A stretch of DNA of 64,000 bases from assembly GCA_026724425.1 (NCBI GenBank), contig JAIUCV010000103.1, positions 2,232,001 through 2,296,000 on the forward strand. Direction: 5' to 3'. Below the pieces are notes generated by a model. That model was not told the origin of the DNA. It saw nothing but the letters and a program-made list of their open reading frames with translations, and ran no database searches. Both the position numbers and the translations under genes were made by a program. Positions 49,946-62,189 of this stretch are shown here, one piece after another. Source of the DNA: Erythrophleum ivorense. Taxonomy: Eukaryota > Streptophyta > Magnoliopsida > Fabales > Fabaceae. Position 1 is the first letter of the stretch; the number at the start of each line of letters is the position of its first letter.

Positions 49946-52699
49946 TTTGGTATCAGAGCCTTAATTATATGATTTAGAATCTGATTGGTTGAAGACTTGA
50001 ATATATGCTTAATAATTTCATCCTTTTCTAATTTTCATTCATGTAAGTTTTTAGAAATTTTAATTAGATGATTTTCAAAATTGAAACTTGAAACCTTAGG
50101 GTTTTTGTAGAATTTGAAATTTTGAATCAATTAGTGCCTGAAATTCAAATTATCATGAACCGTAGATGGGAAATTTTGAATTTGAAATTTAGGCTAGGGT
50201 TTATTGAAATTGAATTTCAATTCTCCCAAATTAGGTCAAATTGATGAATATCGTTTTTATAATTGCACTCTCTTTAATCATATAAGTAAAAACCCTCTGC
50301 CAATTGCATCAAAAATCCTTTTATTCCATGAGAATTTTAATTCGAAATCCATAGTTAGGGTTCAAAGAATTGAAATTTTCAATCCCATAAATTACTGCAA
50401 ATTGATGGATGATTTTCGAATGCAATGTTCCTTATGATGATATAAAAGAAACCCACAAATCAATTGCAAGGAAAATGCTTCTGAACATGCTCCCCATGCC
50501 GTCGATATTGAGAAGAAATTCATGCGTTTGAAATCTTCCAAATCTATGATAATAATTGGGGATTTTAGTTCCAATAGATTTAAGATGAGATTATAAACAA
50601 TAAGCACAAGAAAATCGCAAGAAAACGCATCAGTAATTGCCCAGATTTGAGCTTCATATATCTCGACACAAAGGGCCCTTCTTGCTTCGAAAAAACCATA
50701 AAAAACTCAATAAAATTTGGGTATTTTAGGGTAGATGAGTTTAGAATGTAATTAGAAACAAAAAACACAAGAAAATCGCATGAAAAGAGTCTTAAAAAAG
50801 CGAAACCCGGCTCAAAAACCCATGGGTCTGCGTGACCCGTTTCAGCGCCTAGGCCGACCCGCCTGAGGTTGAAGATGAAGCTGAAACACAAGCCCACTCG
50901 CGCCTTCTGGAGAGTGAGGGAGAGTGTAGCTTCTGTAGATTGAATTTTTTAGTGCCGTTTTTTGCGTTGCAATCCTTATTTTAAATGTGATTTTTTAGAA
51001 TATTTTTTATAATTTTTTGACTGCTATAAATATTTTTTATATAAATATTAATATATAAAATATTTTTTAATACTTATTTGGATAATTTTCTGAAAGGTGA
51101 TACATTAAAAAATTAATTTATTATATTTTGAACCTTATGATAATGTTCACTCTCCACAAATTATAATATATATTTGTCTACTCTCAAGTCTAATATATAT
51201 ACCTTTATATGTTTGTTTTAAGAAACAAAAGATTCTATTTTAATTTTATTTGCATGAAGCCTCTTTGGGAATGTCATAGCATTTGGATAGTAATGGTGTA
51301 ATATTTCATCTCTTTAAATGTTGTACCATAATTCTGGGCAAGTAATTCCTGTGCAAGGAGTTTTATAAATTATTATGGATAATTATCACCAAAGTGGAAT
51401 TATTCATATTAATAAGTAAAATTTCCTTTGTAATTAGAGGAAGGCTTCTAATTATCTCATATTATAGCTTGCCCAAAGGGGGTTATTGTATGTTATAATT
51501 AGGAGTTGATTTGGGATGAAGTTATTGGGGAATATATTGGTTTAAAATATTTATCTGCCCAAAGGGGATAGATATTTGAACCCAATGTATTCTCACTGAT
51601 TAACTCATCTGAGGTTCTGATCTAGGTGGTGACCTTGATTTGTACATTCTGCCCAAAGGGGAATGTGCTATTATGTTGGCCTCATTGAGATAGCTTATTT
51701 TAATTAAAGTTATGTATAAAATTGCCCTTCTTAATTATCCCAATGCATTCCAATTTTGCAGTTATCTTTTCTATGAATAATTGTTCTGCTTCAATTGAGA
51801 TCTTAACTGGATCAAATTATAACAAGTGGAAGCAAGACCTAGAATTCTCCTTAGGAATTGCTGACCTTGATCTGGCACTACGCGAGAGTAAGCCTGAAGT
51901 AAATGAGAAGAGTACAACTGAACAGAAAGAGTTCTTAGCCAAATGGGAGAGATCCAATAGATTCAGTCTAATTGCCATTAAGAGGACCATATCTGAGCAC
52001 CTACTTAGTGGCTTACCAGAAACCACGAGTGCTAAAGAATTTCTTACTGTCTTAGGAGAAAGATATCAAGTATCTAATAACGCTGAGTCTGGAGATCTTA
52101 TGAAAAAGTTGACTGATATGAGATATGACAACAATGAGGGAGTAAGGGAGTTCATTTTAAAGATGGTTCACATCCAAACCAAGCTGAAAGCCCATAACAT
52201 TGACCTAAATGAGAATTTCATTGTCTCACATGCCTTGAACTGTCTACCTGCCGAATTTACACAAATCAAAACCGCCTATAATACTTTTGGTGAGAAGTGG
52301 ACCATTAATGACCTTATTACCAAGTGTATGGCTGAAGAAGAAAAATTAAAGAAAGAAAAGAGTGACCTATCCTGTGAGTTAGCCCTTTTTACTTCCCATG
52401 GTAAACCCTATTCTGGTAGTAATAATTGGAAACATAAGAGAAATCAATCCAATATTCCCCATAAGGATCAAAGTTTGAGGAAACCAGGCAGTGGTCAACA
52501 TCATGATGTAAGAGGTCCTAAACCAACTCTCATTAAGAAAAACATATGGTGTTTCTGGTGTAAGGGAAATGGGCATAAAAGGAATGATTGTACAAAATTT
52601 AAGGCTTGGCTAGAGAATAAGCAGAAATTTGGAGGAATTCAAGAGCCTGAAGAGACCAAATATGAGAGAAAGCAAGATGAGGGTAGCAGAGAATCTTAA
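49880..52699 (+). CDS. Copia gag polyprotein (capsid and zinc knuckle), predicted spliced
   Basis: Best model: exon 49880-49892 (MSST) joined to 51762-52699, 316 residues. Without splicing the first usable ATGs in the downstream frame are at 51743 or 51773, giving 318 or 308 residues. The body is a plant copia capsid of the UBN2/DUF4219 type: LTGSNYNKWKQDLEF near the N-terminus, then helical capsid blocks (RYQVSNNAESGDLMKKLTDM, LNCLPAEF). A basic linker and one CCHC zinc knuckle (CFWCKGNGHKRNDC) follow, and the stop comes soon after. Gag forms the virus-like particle that packages element RNA. The frame is fully open, unlike pol. Confidence 0.85.
49948..49960 (+). other. Primer-binding site (initiator Met tRNA type)
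   Basis: TGGTATCAGAGCC, two bases after the LTR end, the standard plant copia primer-binding site. Confidence 0.93.
51471..51661 (+). repeat. Three spaced GCCCAAAGGGG motifs in the copia leader
   Basis: Identical 11-mers at 51471, 51557 and 51651, spaced 86 and 94 bases, just upstream of gag. The surrounding sequence is otherwise not repeated, which suggests selection on the motif, for instance in RNA structure or packaging. The role is unknown. Confidence 0.7.
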
Positions 52700-52943
52700 A
52701 GTAGTGTTGGAGTCAGTGGGAGATGTCATTTTAGTTTTGGCAACCGGATATGAAACTATTTTGAAAGACTTTTTTTTATGAATCTTCTTTTAGGAGGAAT
52801 TTGATTTCTATTTTGTTTAGATAAATTTAGTTTTTATTTTAATTTAATGTTAAAACTTCCAAATTATTGGTTATGGATATTTAGTAGATGATTTATATAA
52901 ATTATCCTTGATTTTTTGACAATATTTCATCATCTTTAAATAT

Positions 52944-53305
52944 TTGGGTCTCAAAATTAAAGAAAAATTTCTTTTATCATTGCACAAGCATTTAAGATAT
53001 ATCTTTGAGGAAATATTTAAAAGGTTAATTAAAATTGATATTTTACCTTTCTTAGAGTTTGACAATTTAGAGACCTATATAGATTGTATTAGAAGGAAGT
53101 TCATTAAGAGTAAGAAGAAAGGTATGACTAGAAGTTCAAGTCTTTTAGAAATCATTTACACAAATATTAGTGGATCTTTTTCTCATATTATTTGTGGTAA
53201 TAGGTTCTTTATCACTTTCATTGATGATTTCTATTGATTTGACTATCTTTATTTGATTAAAGAAAAATATGATACTCTTGAAAAAATTTTAAATTTTGAA
53301 AATTA
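52944..53305 (+). pseudogene. Copia integrase remnant
   Basis: Carries the pre-integrase His/Cys block (LHKHLRYI ... IDCIRRKF) and the start of the integrase core (ISGSFSHI then FITFIDDF), where the first in-frame stop follows at 53236. Several conserved positions are altered. The rest of integrase and the reverse transcriptase core are absent. Confidence 0.8.
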
Positions 53306-53339
53306 AGGTAGAAAAATAATTAGAAAATAGACTCTAATT

Positions 53340-53703
53340 GCCCCCTCTGCTATGCGAGTGGAGTTTATTAGTTGTTACGTTACTGCTATTCATGTCATTT
53401 AGTTAAGAAGTTTAATGACAGGGCTTTATATTGTAAAATCTGTTGTTCAACCACTAAGAATTTATTGTGACAATAGTACTATAGTATTTTATGAAAAATA
53501 ATAAAACTACTAGTGGCTCTAAGCATCTAGAATTGAAGTATTTGACTATCAGAGATTTAGTGAAGAACAACGAGATAATTGTTGAATACATAGACACAGA
53601 TTCTATGTTAGCTGATCCTTTGACCAAAGGACTTAGGCCCATTGTGTTTAAAAGACACGTTGAGAACATGGGCATTGTAAGTTCTTTTGATATGTTTGGT
53701 TAG
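53340..53703 (+). pseudogene. Copia RNase H C-terminal remnant
   Basis: Matches the end of copia pol: an MRVEFISC block, then IYCDNSTIVF, then KHLELKYLTIRD and DSMLADPLTKGL. Stops occur in the first half; the last 70 codons are open. Directly abuts the integrase remnant, marking a large internal deletion. Confidence 0.82.
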
Positions 53704-54284
53704 TGGGAGTTTGAGTTCTATATTGTTTTCTTATTATGTTAAACATCCTTTTTAGATACTTTTGACATTTATATAATTTGTATTCTGATTAATTGATAAT
53801 GCATTGAATTTTGGTATTTTGTATTTTTTGTATATATGCATCAATTACAAAATTTTGAACTCGGTATCATTAGGACCACTATGCCCGTGGTTGATGCCAT
53901 ATTGGAGTTGAGACATGATGGTTTCTTGATAAACCATACAATTTCTTTGGCTTTAAAGCACTTGAGAGAAATTGTGAGGACTGACAAAGAAAATAGTAGT
54001 TAGGCCGTTAGATCACATTGGCATACTATTTTCTTGCTGCACTCCACACTAATGACTAGTTGACGGAGTCAGTAACATTTGTAACCATGGAAGGTTTAAT
54101 ATCAGTAATAGATATGATAACTGCCATGATTCAGTGTTACTTGGCTTTAGTTGGATGGAGTCGTATTAGATATCGCATCTTGGATCATTTGTTTTTAAAA
54201 TGTGGCCACATTACAAAATTAGTCATTAGCCCGAGAGTCGTTTTCGAAATAAAAGTTTTTAAAAATGAAGAATTGATTTTGCCC

Positions 54285-54295
54285 AAGTGGGAGAA
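54285..54295 (+). other. Polypurine tract of the copia element
   Basis: AAGTGGGAGAA immediately before the 3' LTR, the second-strand primer position. Confidence 0.8.
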
Positions 54296-54720
54296 TGTAG
54301 GAATTATAGTGGGCTACAATCAATTATTTTTGTTTTAAATAAAAACGGGCTGATTTATGATCCATAAAAGATGTATTTGAACCCACTTATTATTAGTGAT
54401 CATATTGTTTTGGGTTGGATATCTAATTGATTAGTATGGATAAAAGTGTGGGCCCATAACTCATAGGCCCATAATGGGTGGGTACTAGAGTTCTATATAA
54501 ACTTGGCTAGGTCCCTTCTGTGTTCACGTTGAATTCTAACTCCACAACTTACCCCATTATAAGTTGTGATAGGGAGTGTGAATCACAGAGGAAGTCCTAG
54601 TCTCTTCAAACCTTCAGGCATTCAGAATCAACAGGGTATTCTAAATCTGTCGCTATGTCTTCTACAGGTAATCAATCTAGTATTCTAATTTCATATAATT
54701 ATTTTGAATTTATTCTTACA
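54296..54720 (+). repeat. 3' LTR of the young copia element
   Basis: 425 bp, same length as the 5' LTR. The only differences I find are A/G at the positions corresponding to 49572 and 49860. Confidence 0.95.
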
Positions 54721-54725
54721 ATTAT
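54721..54725. repeat. Target-site duplication (right) of copia element
   Basis: ATTAT, matching 49516-49520. Confidence 0.85.
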
Positions 54726-56102
54726 TTGATAAGCATATTTTCTAAAATATAAATTCATGCCAAAATAACTTTTAGTTGTCAAAATAGTATATCTTCGTTC
54801 CTTACAATTATAAAAAAAACAAGAAATTTAATACTTTTTTGACTTAAATTTGTATTTATTCATACAAATTATTGAAATTTATTCAAGCCAAACTGCATCC
54901 ACTTACAGGGAATACGAATTTTGGGCCCAGCGCCCAGGACTATCACTGGGTGCAGGGAATGCACTTCTGATCTGGGTTTAAATTTAAATTTATTTTTTTT
55001 AATTTTAATATTTTTATTATTTTAAAAAATAGAAAATGTAGAGTGAAATAAAATTTTAATTGTACAATTTAAAAAAATAATATTTTAAATAAAAAATAAT
55101 ATTTTAATTTAAATTAAATCTAAACAATCTAAATCACTTTTTAAAAAAATGCACGCTATTTGAAGAGTGCAGAGAAATTAGACCCAACCATCACTTCGTC
55201 CGCACTTTAGCAAGATAAAAATTTAACAATTAAAGATAAAAAACGAGAGAACACTGCGCTTTTGTTTTTTTACTTTTTAATGCATGAACGCTGTACGCTT
55301 GACCCAAAAGAAAGAGAACACTTGACAACTGAAAAATGTTCGAGAGTGATGTTGTAACAAACTCATTGAGGCTGAAATTAATATGGACCATCTATTCTTC
55401 TCGTAGTTGCAGTAAGGCTTTTTTAATCGAGACCCATCACTTGGGAGAGAAAGGAAGATAATAGATGGTTAAATGATAATTTTTTATTTTTATTTAGGAG
55501 AAATTTTTTTGTTTTAAAAAATATTCTTTAATTTGAGTGAATTTAAAATTATAAAAAAAGTGAAGGACTTAATAAATTTTAAAAGGTTAGAAAGACAATT
55601 TTCATTTTCTCCTCCTTTTTATAATAAATTCCCAAACATTCTCTTTCATTATCTCCCACCCAATCATATCAGGGTTATTAAAGCCTTTGTGAAAATAAAA
55701 TTTTGGTCTAAGCAATTGAATTTTTATGTAGATAAATGTCTATCATAGAAAATGGGTCTTGGAAGAAAAGACAAGATAGGGTTAAGTGTATGACGAAAAA
55801 AGAGGCGCTTACAGAGAATACACATTGCAATATAGCACAACCTTCAAACATTATTTTAGGACCAAATCTGCAGCACTCTTTACTATCATCTACGGACTCA
55901 AATTGCCTAAACGCCTGGTGCTTTGAGCCCTAAAAGCAAGTACACACCAAACATCATCCATCTCTGTGTCACATTTTCACCATTCCTACCTATCCCAGTC
56001 ACAAAGATTCAAGCTTATGATACTCTTACTACTACCTCTCAAACCAAGCATTATTTTGCCAACCCATAATGCCTTTATATATAGGCTACATTATACTCTC
56101 CC
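54726..56102. other. Intergenic spacer and SEO 3' flank
   Basis: AT-rich until about 55.7 kb, then the 3' UTR region of the SEO gene. No other supported feature. Confidence 0.5.
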
Positions 56103-59100
56103 TCACTCCACACAACAGCGATACATGAAGTACTTCTCCATTGGGCGCCCACATTCAGCACACACAACCTTCTCTGGAATCCCCCCAGCGCTGCCAGGAA
56201 GGATAAGGCGATTGCAGTGGTGGGGGGTGTGAAGTTGCCGCAGATAATCATTCAGTGCAGGGATAAATCCGTCTCTTTGAGCATTTTCCTTCCATTTGTC
56301 AAAGTCTCTCAGGCTTGTTAAAGCCGTATCTCCCTTCCCTCTGGCCATTTCTTGTGCTCCTCTGCAGAATATAGCCCACCCCTGATCGCTCCCATCAAAG
56401 CTGAGCACAGTCATCACTTCACTCATAATCTGGTCACTCTCAACATCTTTCCCATGTTGTAGTTTTGAGTACAACATGCTCTCAAGTCTTGTCCAGAAGA
56501 ACCATATGGACGTGACATTAGGCCAGAAATAGCTGAACTTTTTTGTGGCGAAGGTATTAATCATTCTCTGCATCCTCTCTTTGGCGTTGTTCTTCCCTAC
56601 ATATACCATCTCTAATGAGAAGTTGCCAGCTTGTGCAACTGCCATTGCAGTGCTTGTGAATGTTTGAATCCATTCAAGATCTTCACCTCCATACAGGCAT
56701 ATGAATTTGCTTTCTGCCATCTGGTAGAAGCCAAAAAGAATATCTACACGTCAGTAAAAAAGTTGTTTGAGTGAGATAAGCTGGATTTGAAGACTATTCC
56801 AATGCCAAAGTTCATGCCTTTCAGTAAAAAAACATCTATGATTATACTCCAGAATACTTGGTCAAAATATTATATCTACCCAAGCTATCAAGTGAAAGTG
56901 TATGAAGACTTACCCATTCTAGAACTGTAGGATCAATGCCATCAACAAGTAGCTCAAGGCTCCAAATTTCTGCCTTCCACAAGGATTCCTCTTTCTCACG
57001 AGTGAAGGGGAAAGCCAGATTTCCCCAAATCCAGTACATATGGAGGGCATTTGGGGAGGACAGCCTGCCATGTGGATCGAGGGCCACTAGGATAGCTCTC
57101 TTTGTAAAATTCCACACCTCTCTGATATACTTTATCACATATGGTTCAATAATCAGAGGATCCCTCACACTGTACCATGGCATCAATGATTGCAAATGCT
57201 CAAACTTCTGTCGACCCTTATCATTCCAGGCTACTCTGTCCACAACTGGTATCCATACCATCTCATAGTGCGTATCACTCCTTGATCGTGCATCTTTGTA
57301 TAGGTTATCAAGTAATATGATCTCTTCTTGTGAAAGATCAAGATCTGATATGAGCAGCAAAACATGCTTCCTTCTTAGTACCTCGAGACTAACCTGAAGT
57401 TCAACAAGTGAAATGTTAGGAGCTAGAATATGGGTTTAAGATATATATGTAGAATAGCAATAGGTAGAAGTTAGAACAGACCCTTGTTTTTTTAGAACCA
57501 TCTATAAGTGGGGGTGGATCTTCCTTCGCGTATATCAATGCTCTGAGAATTTTTAGGTTGTCTATGTGGGCTGTCTCAAAAAGACGAATCAAATTGCGGT
57601 AGGCCTCTATATCCCTCTTCTCACCTGCATTTCCATAATGCAACCTAGTTAAAATAGGCGTCCTAATAAACTATATTATATTAACTATTGAAAACTTTTA
57701 AAAAGATCCTAAAAGGAGCAAAAATGGAACCCTTTTTGTTTCTTTGATTCAGATTACAGATTTTTGCACTAAAATGGTAATTCTGATGTGCTCACCAATA
57801 TATTGGTAGCAGATAGCCAGTTGGTTCTGAAGGTGCTCATATATACTGCTCATCTTATGAGCCAAGCTTGACAGTTCCCATGCCTCTGTGGTGGGTGAGG
57901 TGTACCTATAGTCATTATAGTTTTTTTTTTTTAAAAAAAAGAAGTTAAGCTTACTGGTCACTTCATGATTTGAATGAGGGAACGGGAACTAGGTACTGAG
58001 CTTACTCATTTCTCAAACCTACAAGACTTGCAATCTGTGAAGCACAAGCTACAATACTTCGGATGGTCCAATAGGCAGCAACAGGAATATGAGCACTAGC
58101 AACGGACATTGGAGGCGTGTCCTCTGAAATGTACTCAGATGGCAGCTCTTTGAACTCTACGATACACCTTGTCACGTCCAGAACCGCCTTCACGAGCTTG
58201 ATCAGTACATCGAATTGCTGTTTCAGAGCGGCAGGGTTCTCTACAAGGTCAGGCAGTTGCTTAAGCAGGGACACAGATTTGGCAAGCGTATTTGCAGCGC
58301 CCAATTGAGCAACGAGCCAAAATTCTCCAAAGTTAACAGCAAAGGCTGCTAAGGTTAGCACCACTTTTGCATGCCATGAATAACTAGAAAGAATGTTCAG
58401 TATCACCATGGTTGTTGCGTGTGCATCTCCACCTCCTGAGCACTTGCAAGACAGCTGCCAATACAATCATGTATTGCTCATTAACAATAACGGCTTTTCA
58501 CTCTCCTACTATTAGTTTGCAGGCAGAAAGATAACTTTGTCAGACTGAATAGCTAGGAATTGTCTTTCAAATACTTGCAGCTTTAAAAGAACTGCTAACG
58601 CTTGTGTCACTGTCTTAAAGAAACTGCCATTATCGTCAAGATAAGTATATATGCCCTCAGCAAAAGCAAAAAGAGAGAAGGGATTACCAGTTCTCTTTAT
58701 AGGAAGCCCATTTTATCCTTAACGACAGTAATAAACAGGAACTTTCATAAAAGTTAAGAAGATTTTGTATAACAAAACAACCTCGCAGGAAATTTTGTGT
58801 ATGATAAGAGCTAGGGTGTCAAGCATGTCCAACTCAGCAAAAACAGCAGCCTTCTCTATAGAATCGACTTGTTCTTGTTTTCCCTACAAACAGAACCACA
58901 TGGCTAGCAGCTTAGCTTAAAACAGAAACGAACAGAAAAGGAGAACAATTTTACTTCAAATTCCCCATTGACAAGCATTAAAGCGAATGAATAGCAGGCA
59001 TGCACGTAACGTTGCAAGCAAGGCAAGAGAATAGAGACAAAAACAGAAAATGGTATAAATATACATCAACATCAACCTCAATGGTATGAGCAATGACATG

Positions 59101-59292
59101 AATCAAGATTTCCTCAATGATTTGGATAACGGGCTTGACTTCAACTTCACGACCATCTGGGGCATGGGTGGCCTGAACTTGCTTCATCATAGCAGTGTCG
59201 TCCGATGTTGAGAACATCCTACGCTCTCTTCTTTGCTGCATCTTACTCGGGGCACTGGCTGCCAGCGGACGAGGGTGGGTACTAGCCATCAT
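56103..59292 (-). CDS. SEO: Sieve element occlusion protein (P-protein)
   Basis: Seven exons at 59292-59065, 58883-58782, 58454-58006, 57905-57796, 57624-57482, 57393-56914 and 56720-56103. Lengths 228, 102, 449, 110, 143, 480 and 618 keep frame, giving 709 residues, normal for the family. The first ATG is 59292 (MMASTHPRPL); a second ATG at 59289 is equally possible. Seen: the SEO N-terminal domain, with ISCELSCKCSGGGDAHATT across the exon 2/3 join and SYSWHAKVVLTLAAFAVNFG. Then the middle thioredoxin-like region (VLRRKHVLLLISDLDLS), and the C-terminal domain with the Cys-rich end CAECGRPMEKYF. SEO proteins form the phloem filaments that plug injured sieve tubes. The exon 5 donor (AGG/GTCTGT) is weak, but its frame is required. 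Expected expression is in immature sieve elements. Confidence 0.93.
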
Positions 59293-59367
59293 ACTCAACA
59301 CTTAGAATATCAGAACAGAATAGGAAATGTTTGGTTTTGTGTACGTTGTTGTTGCCCACGTTTAGGA

Positions 59368-59375
59368 CTTATATA
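59368..59375 (-). promoter_or_regulatory. TATA box of the SEO gene
   Basis: TATATAAG on the minus strand, about 75 bases upstream of the ATG at 59292, placing the transcription start near 59340. Confidence 0.6.
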
Positions 59376-62189
59376 ATGAGTGGATGGGGAATAAAGCCTT
59401 ATTGAACATGTACCTTGCTTGCAACGGTGTATAAAACAAAGCTAAAGTGATCTTCTATTTAGGATAAGATTACACAGTGCATGTTTAATGAAGGTATGCT
59501 TGAGGAGATGGAGTCTATCATATTATTCGTGAATCATAAACATAAATAAAAGGTGAACAGTTTGTTTTCAAAATAACGTTGGCTTAAGCATTGGATTCAT
59601 CTTTAAAAACTAAAAGTGCGAATTCACGATGTTAGTTTTAATCTCATTGTGCCAACCTTTAACCGAGGTTGTTCTATTTTTTTGTTTTTATTAAAGCAAA
59701 GGGATTTAATTAGTCACATAGGCCTAGGTTTAGTTAAATTGTGAAGGGATAATGATGCCATGTGTACACGTCACTATAATGATATGCAGCCTTGAAGTAG
59801 TACTGCTGTGGGTCTATAATATGCAAAAGAAAGAAAAAGAAAAAGAAAAGAAAGCAAGCATTGTGGAAATAAAGAAAAGGTTCATAATTTTATTATTTCT
59901 TATGAAAAAGAAGGGAGGAAAAGAAAATGGGTAAAATCACAGTCCCCAATCGGATCTCCTAGACCAAACCCCCCCTTTTTTTCTCCTTACTTTCTTATTT
60001 ATCAAAGCAAGTAATATGAAAATAAAGAATCTTCCTCCTTTTTAACTGAATTCGAAGTTTAAAATAGTGTTTAACAGTAGTTTAGTTAAATACAAAGTGG
60101 GAAAGCATTGTCTTCTAGTTTTCTGATTTGTAGTTATTGATAATTACGCATAGAAGGGTGAATACGCTTGTGCAGAATTTTTATAAATGATAATTTATGA
60201 ATAATCATAAATATCAAATAATAGCACCAAGATGCCTTACTAACTAATTAATTTAACACTTCAAAGCAGCAACACAAATATGCAAACTAATAGGAATCAC
60301 AAAGGGCATCACTAAATTTCTTGAAACGGCCATCTACTCCTCAAGTAAGCAATGTAAAGAACAGCGTAAGGACAGCAGTTACAATGCAATACGAAAAAGA
60401 ATTAAGATGAACAGAACAAACGCAAATTTATTGTGTTTCAAATAACGAGACTTATGTTCAGTATCTTTGCAAGTTAAGAAATTTTTACTATAACAATTTG
60501 CTTTTGTCTATTGACAAGTAACATATGCTTTTTACATGTTCACCGCAAATATTATTTTTTCACATTAACCTTCAAATTTTACAAAGATATTTTCATTTGC
60601 TCATCAATAACGGTAAGTTTTTCCTTGCTTTCCTAAGTTAAAGACAAATTCAATGAAAATTTTATACTAATTAACCCACAATAAACTCTACCTACATTTC
60701 CCAAGTTAAAAAAGTATTACAAAAAAGAATGAAAAATTGAACCCTTTCTCACAAGAAATTACAGATAAGATAAACAAATAAATGCTCTCAAAGTGTACTG
60801 GTCCGGATAAGCACAACAAAAATTATAGGAAGCAAAAAAAGATTTAGCCATGTAAGCTTGATGGTCTCGAGTTGCTTGTTTCTAATTTGAAAATCGTCCC
60901 TTATATACTTAGGGTCATCCACTAGCCATTGTAGTACTTTCAGCAATGTAATTAGTCTGGTCTTGTGTTTCCACATGCATGCTTCAATTTTCATTTCTAG
61001 TTCGAACTAGCCGTTAGAATGTTCATTGTACCCATTGGCAACTTCTGTACACCTTAGGAGATAACAACCAATTAGCTTTGCTGATTTTCAAACAACTAAA
61101 CTTCATAATCTTCCATTTTCTGCATCTACAATGTGAACTTTGTATTTTTTTTCCCTTTTAATGTTACAATGGGGCCTTAATTCAAGTTTGGACAGATTTT
61201 GGGTTGTTGTAGTGACTCTTTTTTACATTTGAATGAGTTTCCTTTCTCGGTGACTACTTGACTGTCGACATAAATGGCTCTCTCAAAAAACTTCAGTCTT
61301 GATATTCTTCTTTGAATGTAGAGAGGATTTTCACTGTTGGCATATAGGAGTAAAATTGCTTTCCTTGATTGTTACTAGCATTTGTTCTTTTTATATTAGC
61401 TTCTCTTTCCTTTTGAAATTTTCAAGATGTGCAGAAGAATTGAACTTTGACAGCATCATTCTATTGTCTTTCTTTGTGCAACTGTTTTTTATGTTTAATG
61501 ACTAAGTTTCCTTAAGAAAAACTCCAATCTAAAAGTGTTTACCGGTTGATTGGTTCCATATAATCAATCTTGATTGAACCAAACTAATTAAATAGAAAGA
61601 AATTCCATACAATCAATCTAATCATTTTGAACCAAATTGAACTAAACTTATCCAATCTTGATTGGTTCGGATTGGATTAGATGATTGATTTTTTAAGGGA
61701 AAAATTGTTGAAAGAATTTTTAAAAAATCAATATTAAATATTATTCAATTTTAACCACAAAAATAAACATTTCCAACGATAAAATTCATGTTAAAAATAT
61801 TGTAACACACCTTTAAATGTATTCTAACTATAAGTTAGTCAAGATTCAAAATAAAAATAAAGTTTATCAAATAAAAATTTAATATAATATATTAATAAGT
61901 TGTAAGTTTCTAATTACAAAATATTATAATCTATCACTCAGTTCAATGAATATTGAATGTCAATTATTGTCATCCAACAACAACTAAACCGATTTAATTA
62001 ATTTTGGCTAAATTTCATCCATTTGATCCAATTAATTAATCAATTTTTGTTGACTCATATTAGATTGGATTGGTTAGAATTGGATGGATTTAACTTTTTA
62101 CATCCCTACTCGATCTAATACTTATTAAATAGGTTTACACTTGATTTCAACATCTTTTTTTTTTGGTGCCATAAACTATAACTTCATAA
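59376..62189. other. SEO upstream region and intergenic spacer
   Basis: No supported gene. A frame at 60994-60788 (minus, 68 codons with a hydrophobic C-terminus) has no recognised homology and is not called. From about 61540 to 62110 the DNA is rich in AATCAATC/GATTGATT and GAACCAA/TTGGTTC inverted words and ends TTTTTACATCCCTA, a pattern seen in plant MITE-type repeats. Confidence 0.4.

Larger units (their letters stand above)
49893..51761 (+). other. Predicted leader intron of the copia gag mRNA
   Basis: The donor ACAG/GTAATC in the LTR and the acceptor CCAATTTTGCAG at 51750-51761, preceded by a pyrimidine-rich stretch, define a 1869-base intron. Joining the two sides keeps frame (13 bases plus 938 bases makes 317 codons including stop). 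The intron includes the LTR end, the primer-binding site at 49948 and three GCCCAAAGGGG motifs. Unspliced RNA would only give a 30-codon peptide from the first ATG. Prediction, not observed transcript. Confidence 0.55.
49521..54720 (+). mobile_element. Young, internally deleted Ty1/copia LTR retrotransposon
   Basis: 5.2 kb with two 425-bp TG...CA LTRs that differ at two bases, a 5-bp ATTAT duplication, a perfect initiator-Met-type primer-binding site and a polypurine tract. Internally: a 1.8-kb leader, an intact gag, then remnants of the integrase N-terminal part and of the RNase H C-terminal part. The central pol, including the reverse transcriptase core, is missing. It cannot copy itself but keeps the sequences needed to be copied in trans, and the near-identical LTRs say it moved recently. 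Confidence 0.95.

Noticed and set aside
50580..50897. 105-codon minus-strand frame inside the copia leader
   Set aside because: Antisense to the element leader, no recognised domain; best explained as chance within the proposed intron.
60788..60994. 68-codon minus-strand frame with a hydrophobic C-terminus
   Set aside because: Looks like a single-pass membrane peptide, but there is no homology I can name and no splice partner was found.
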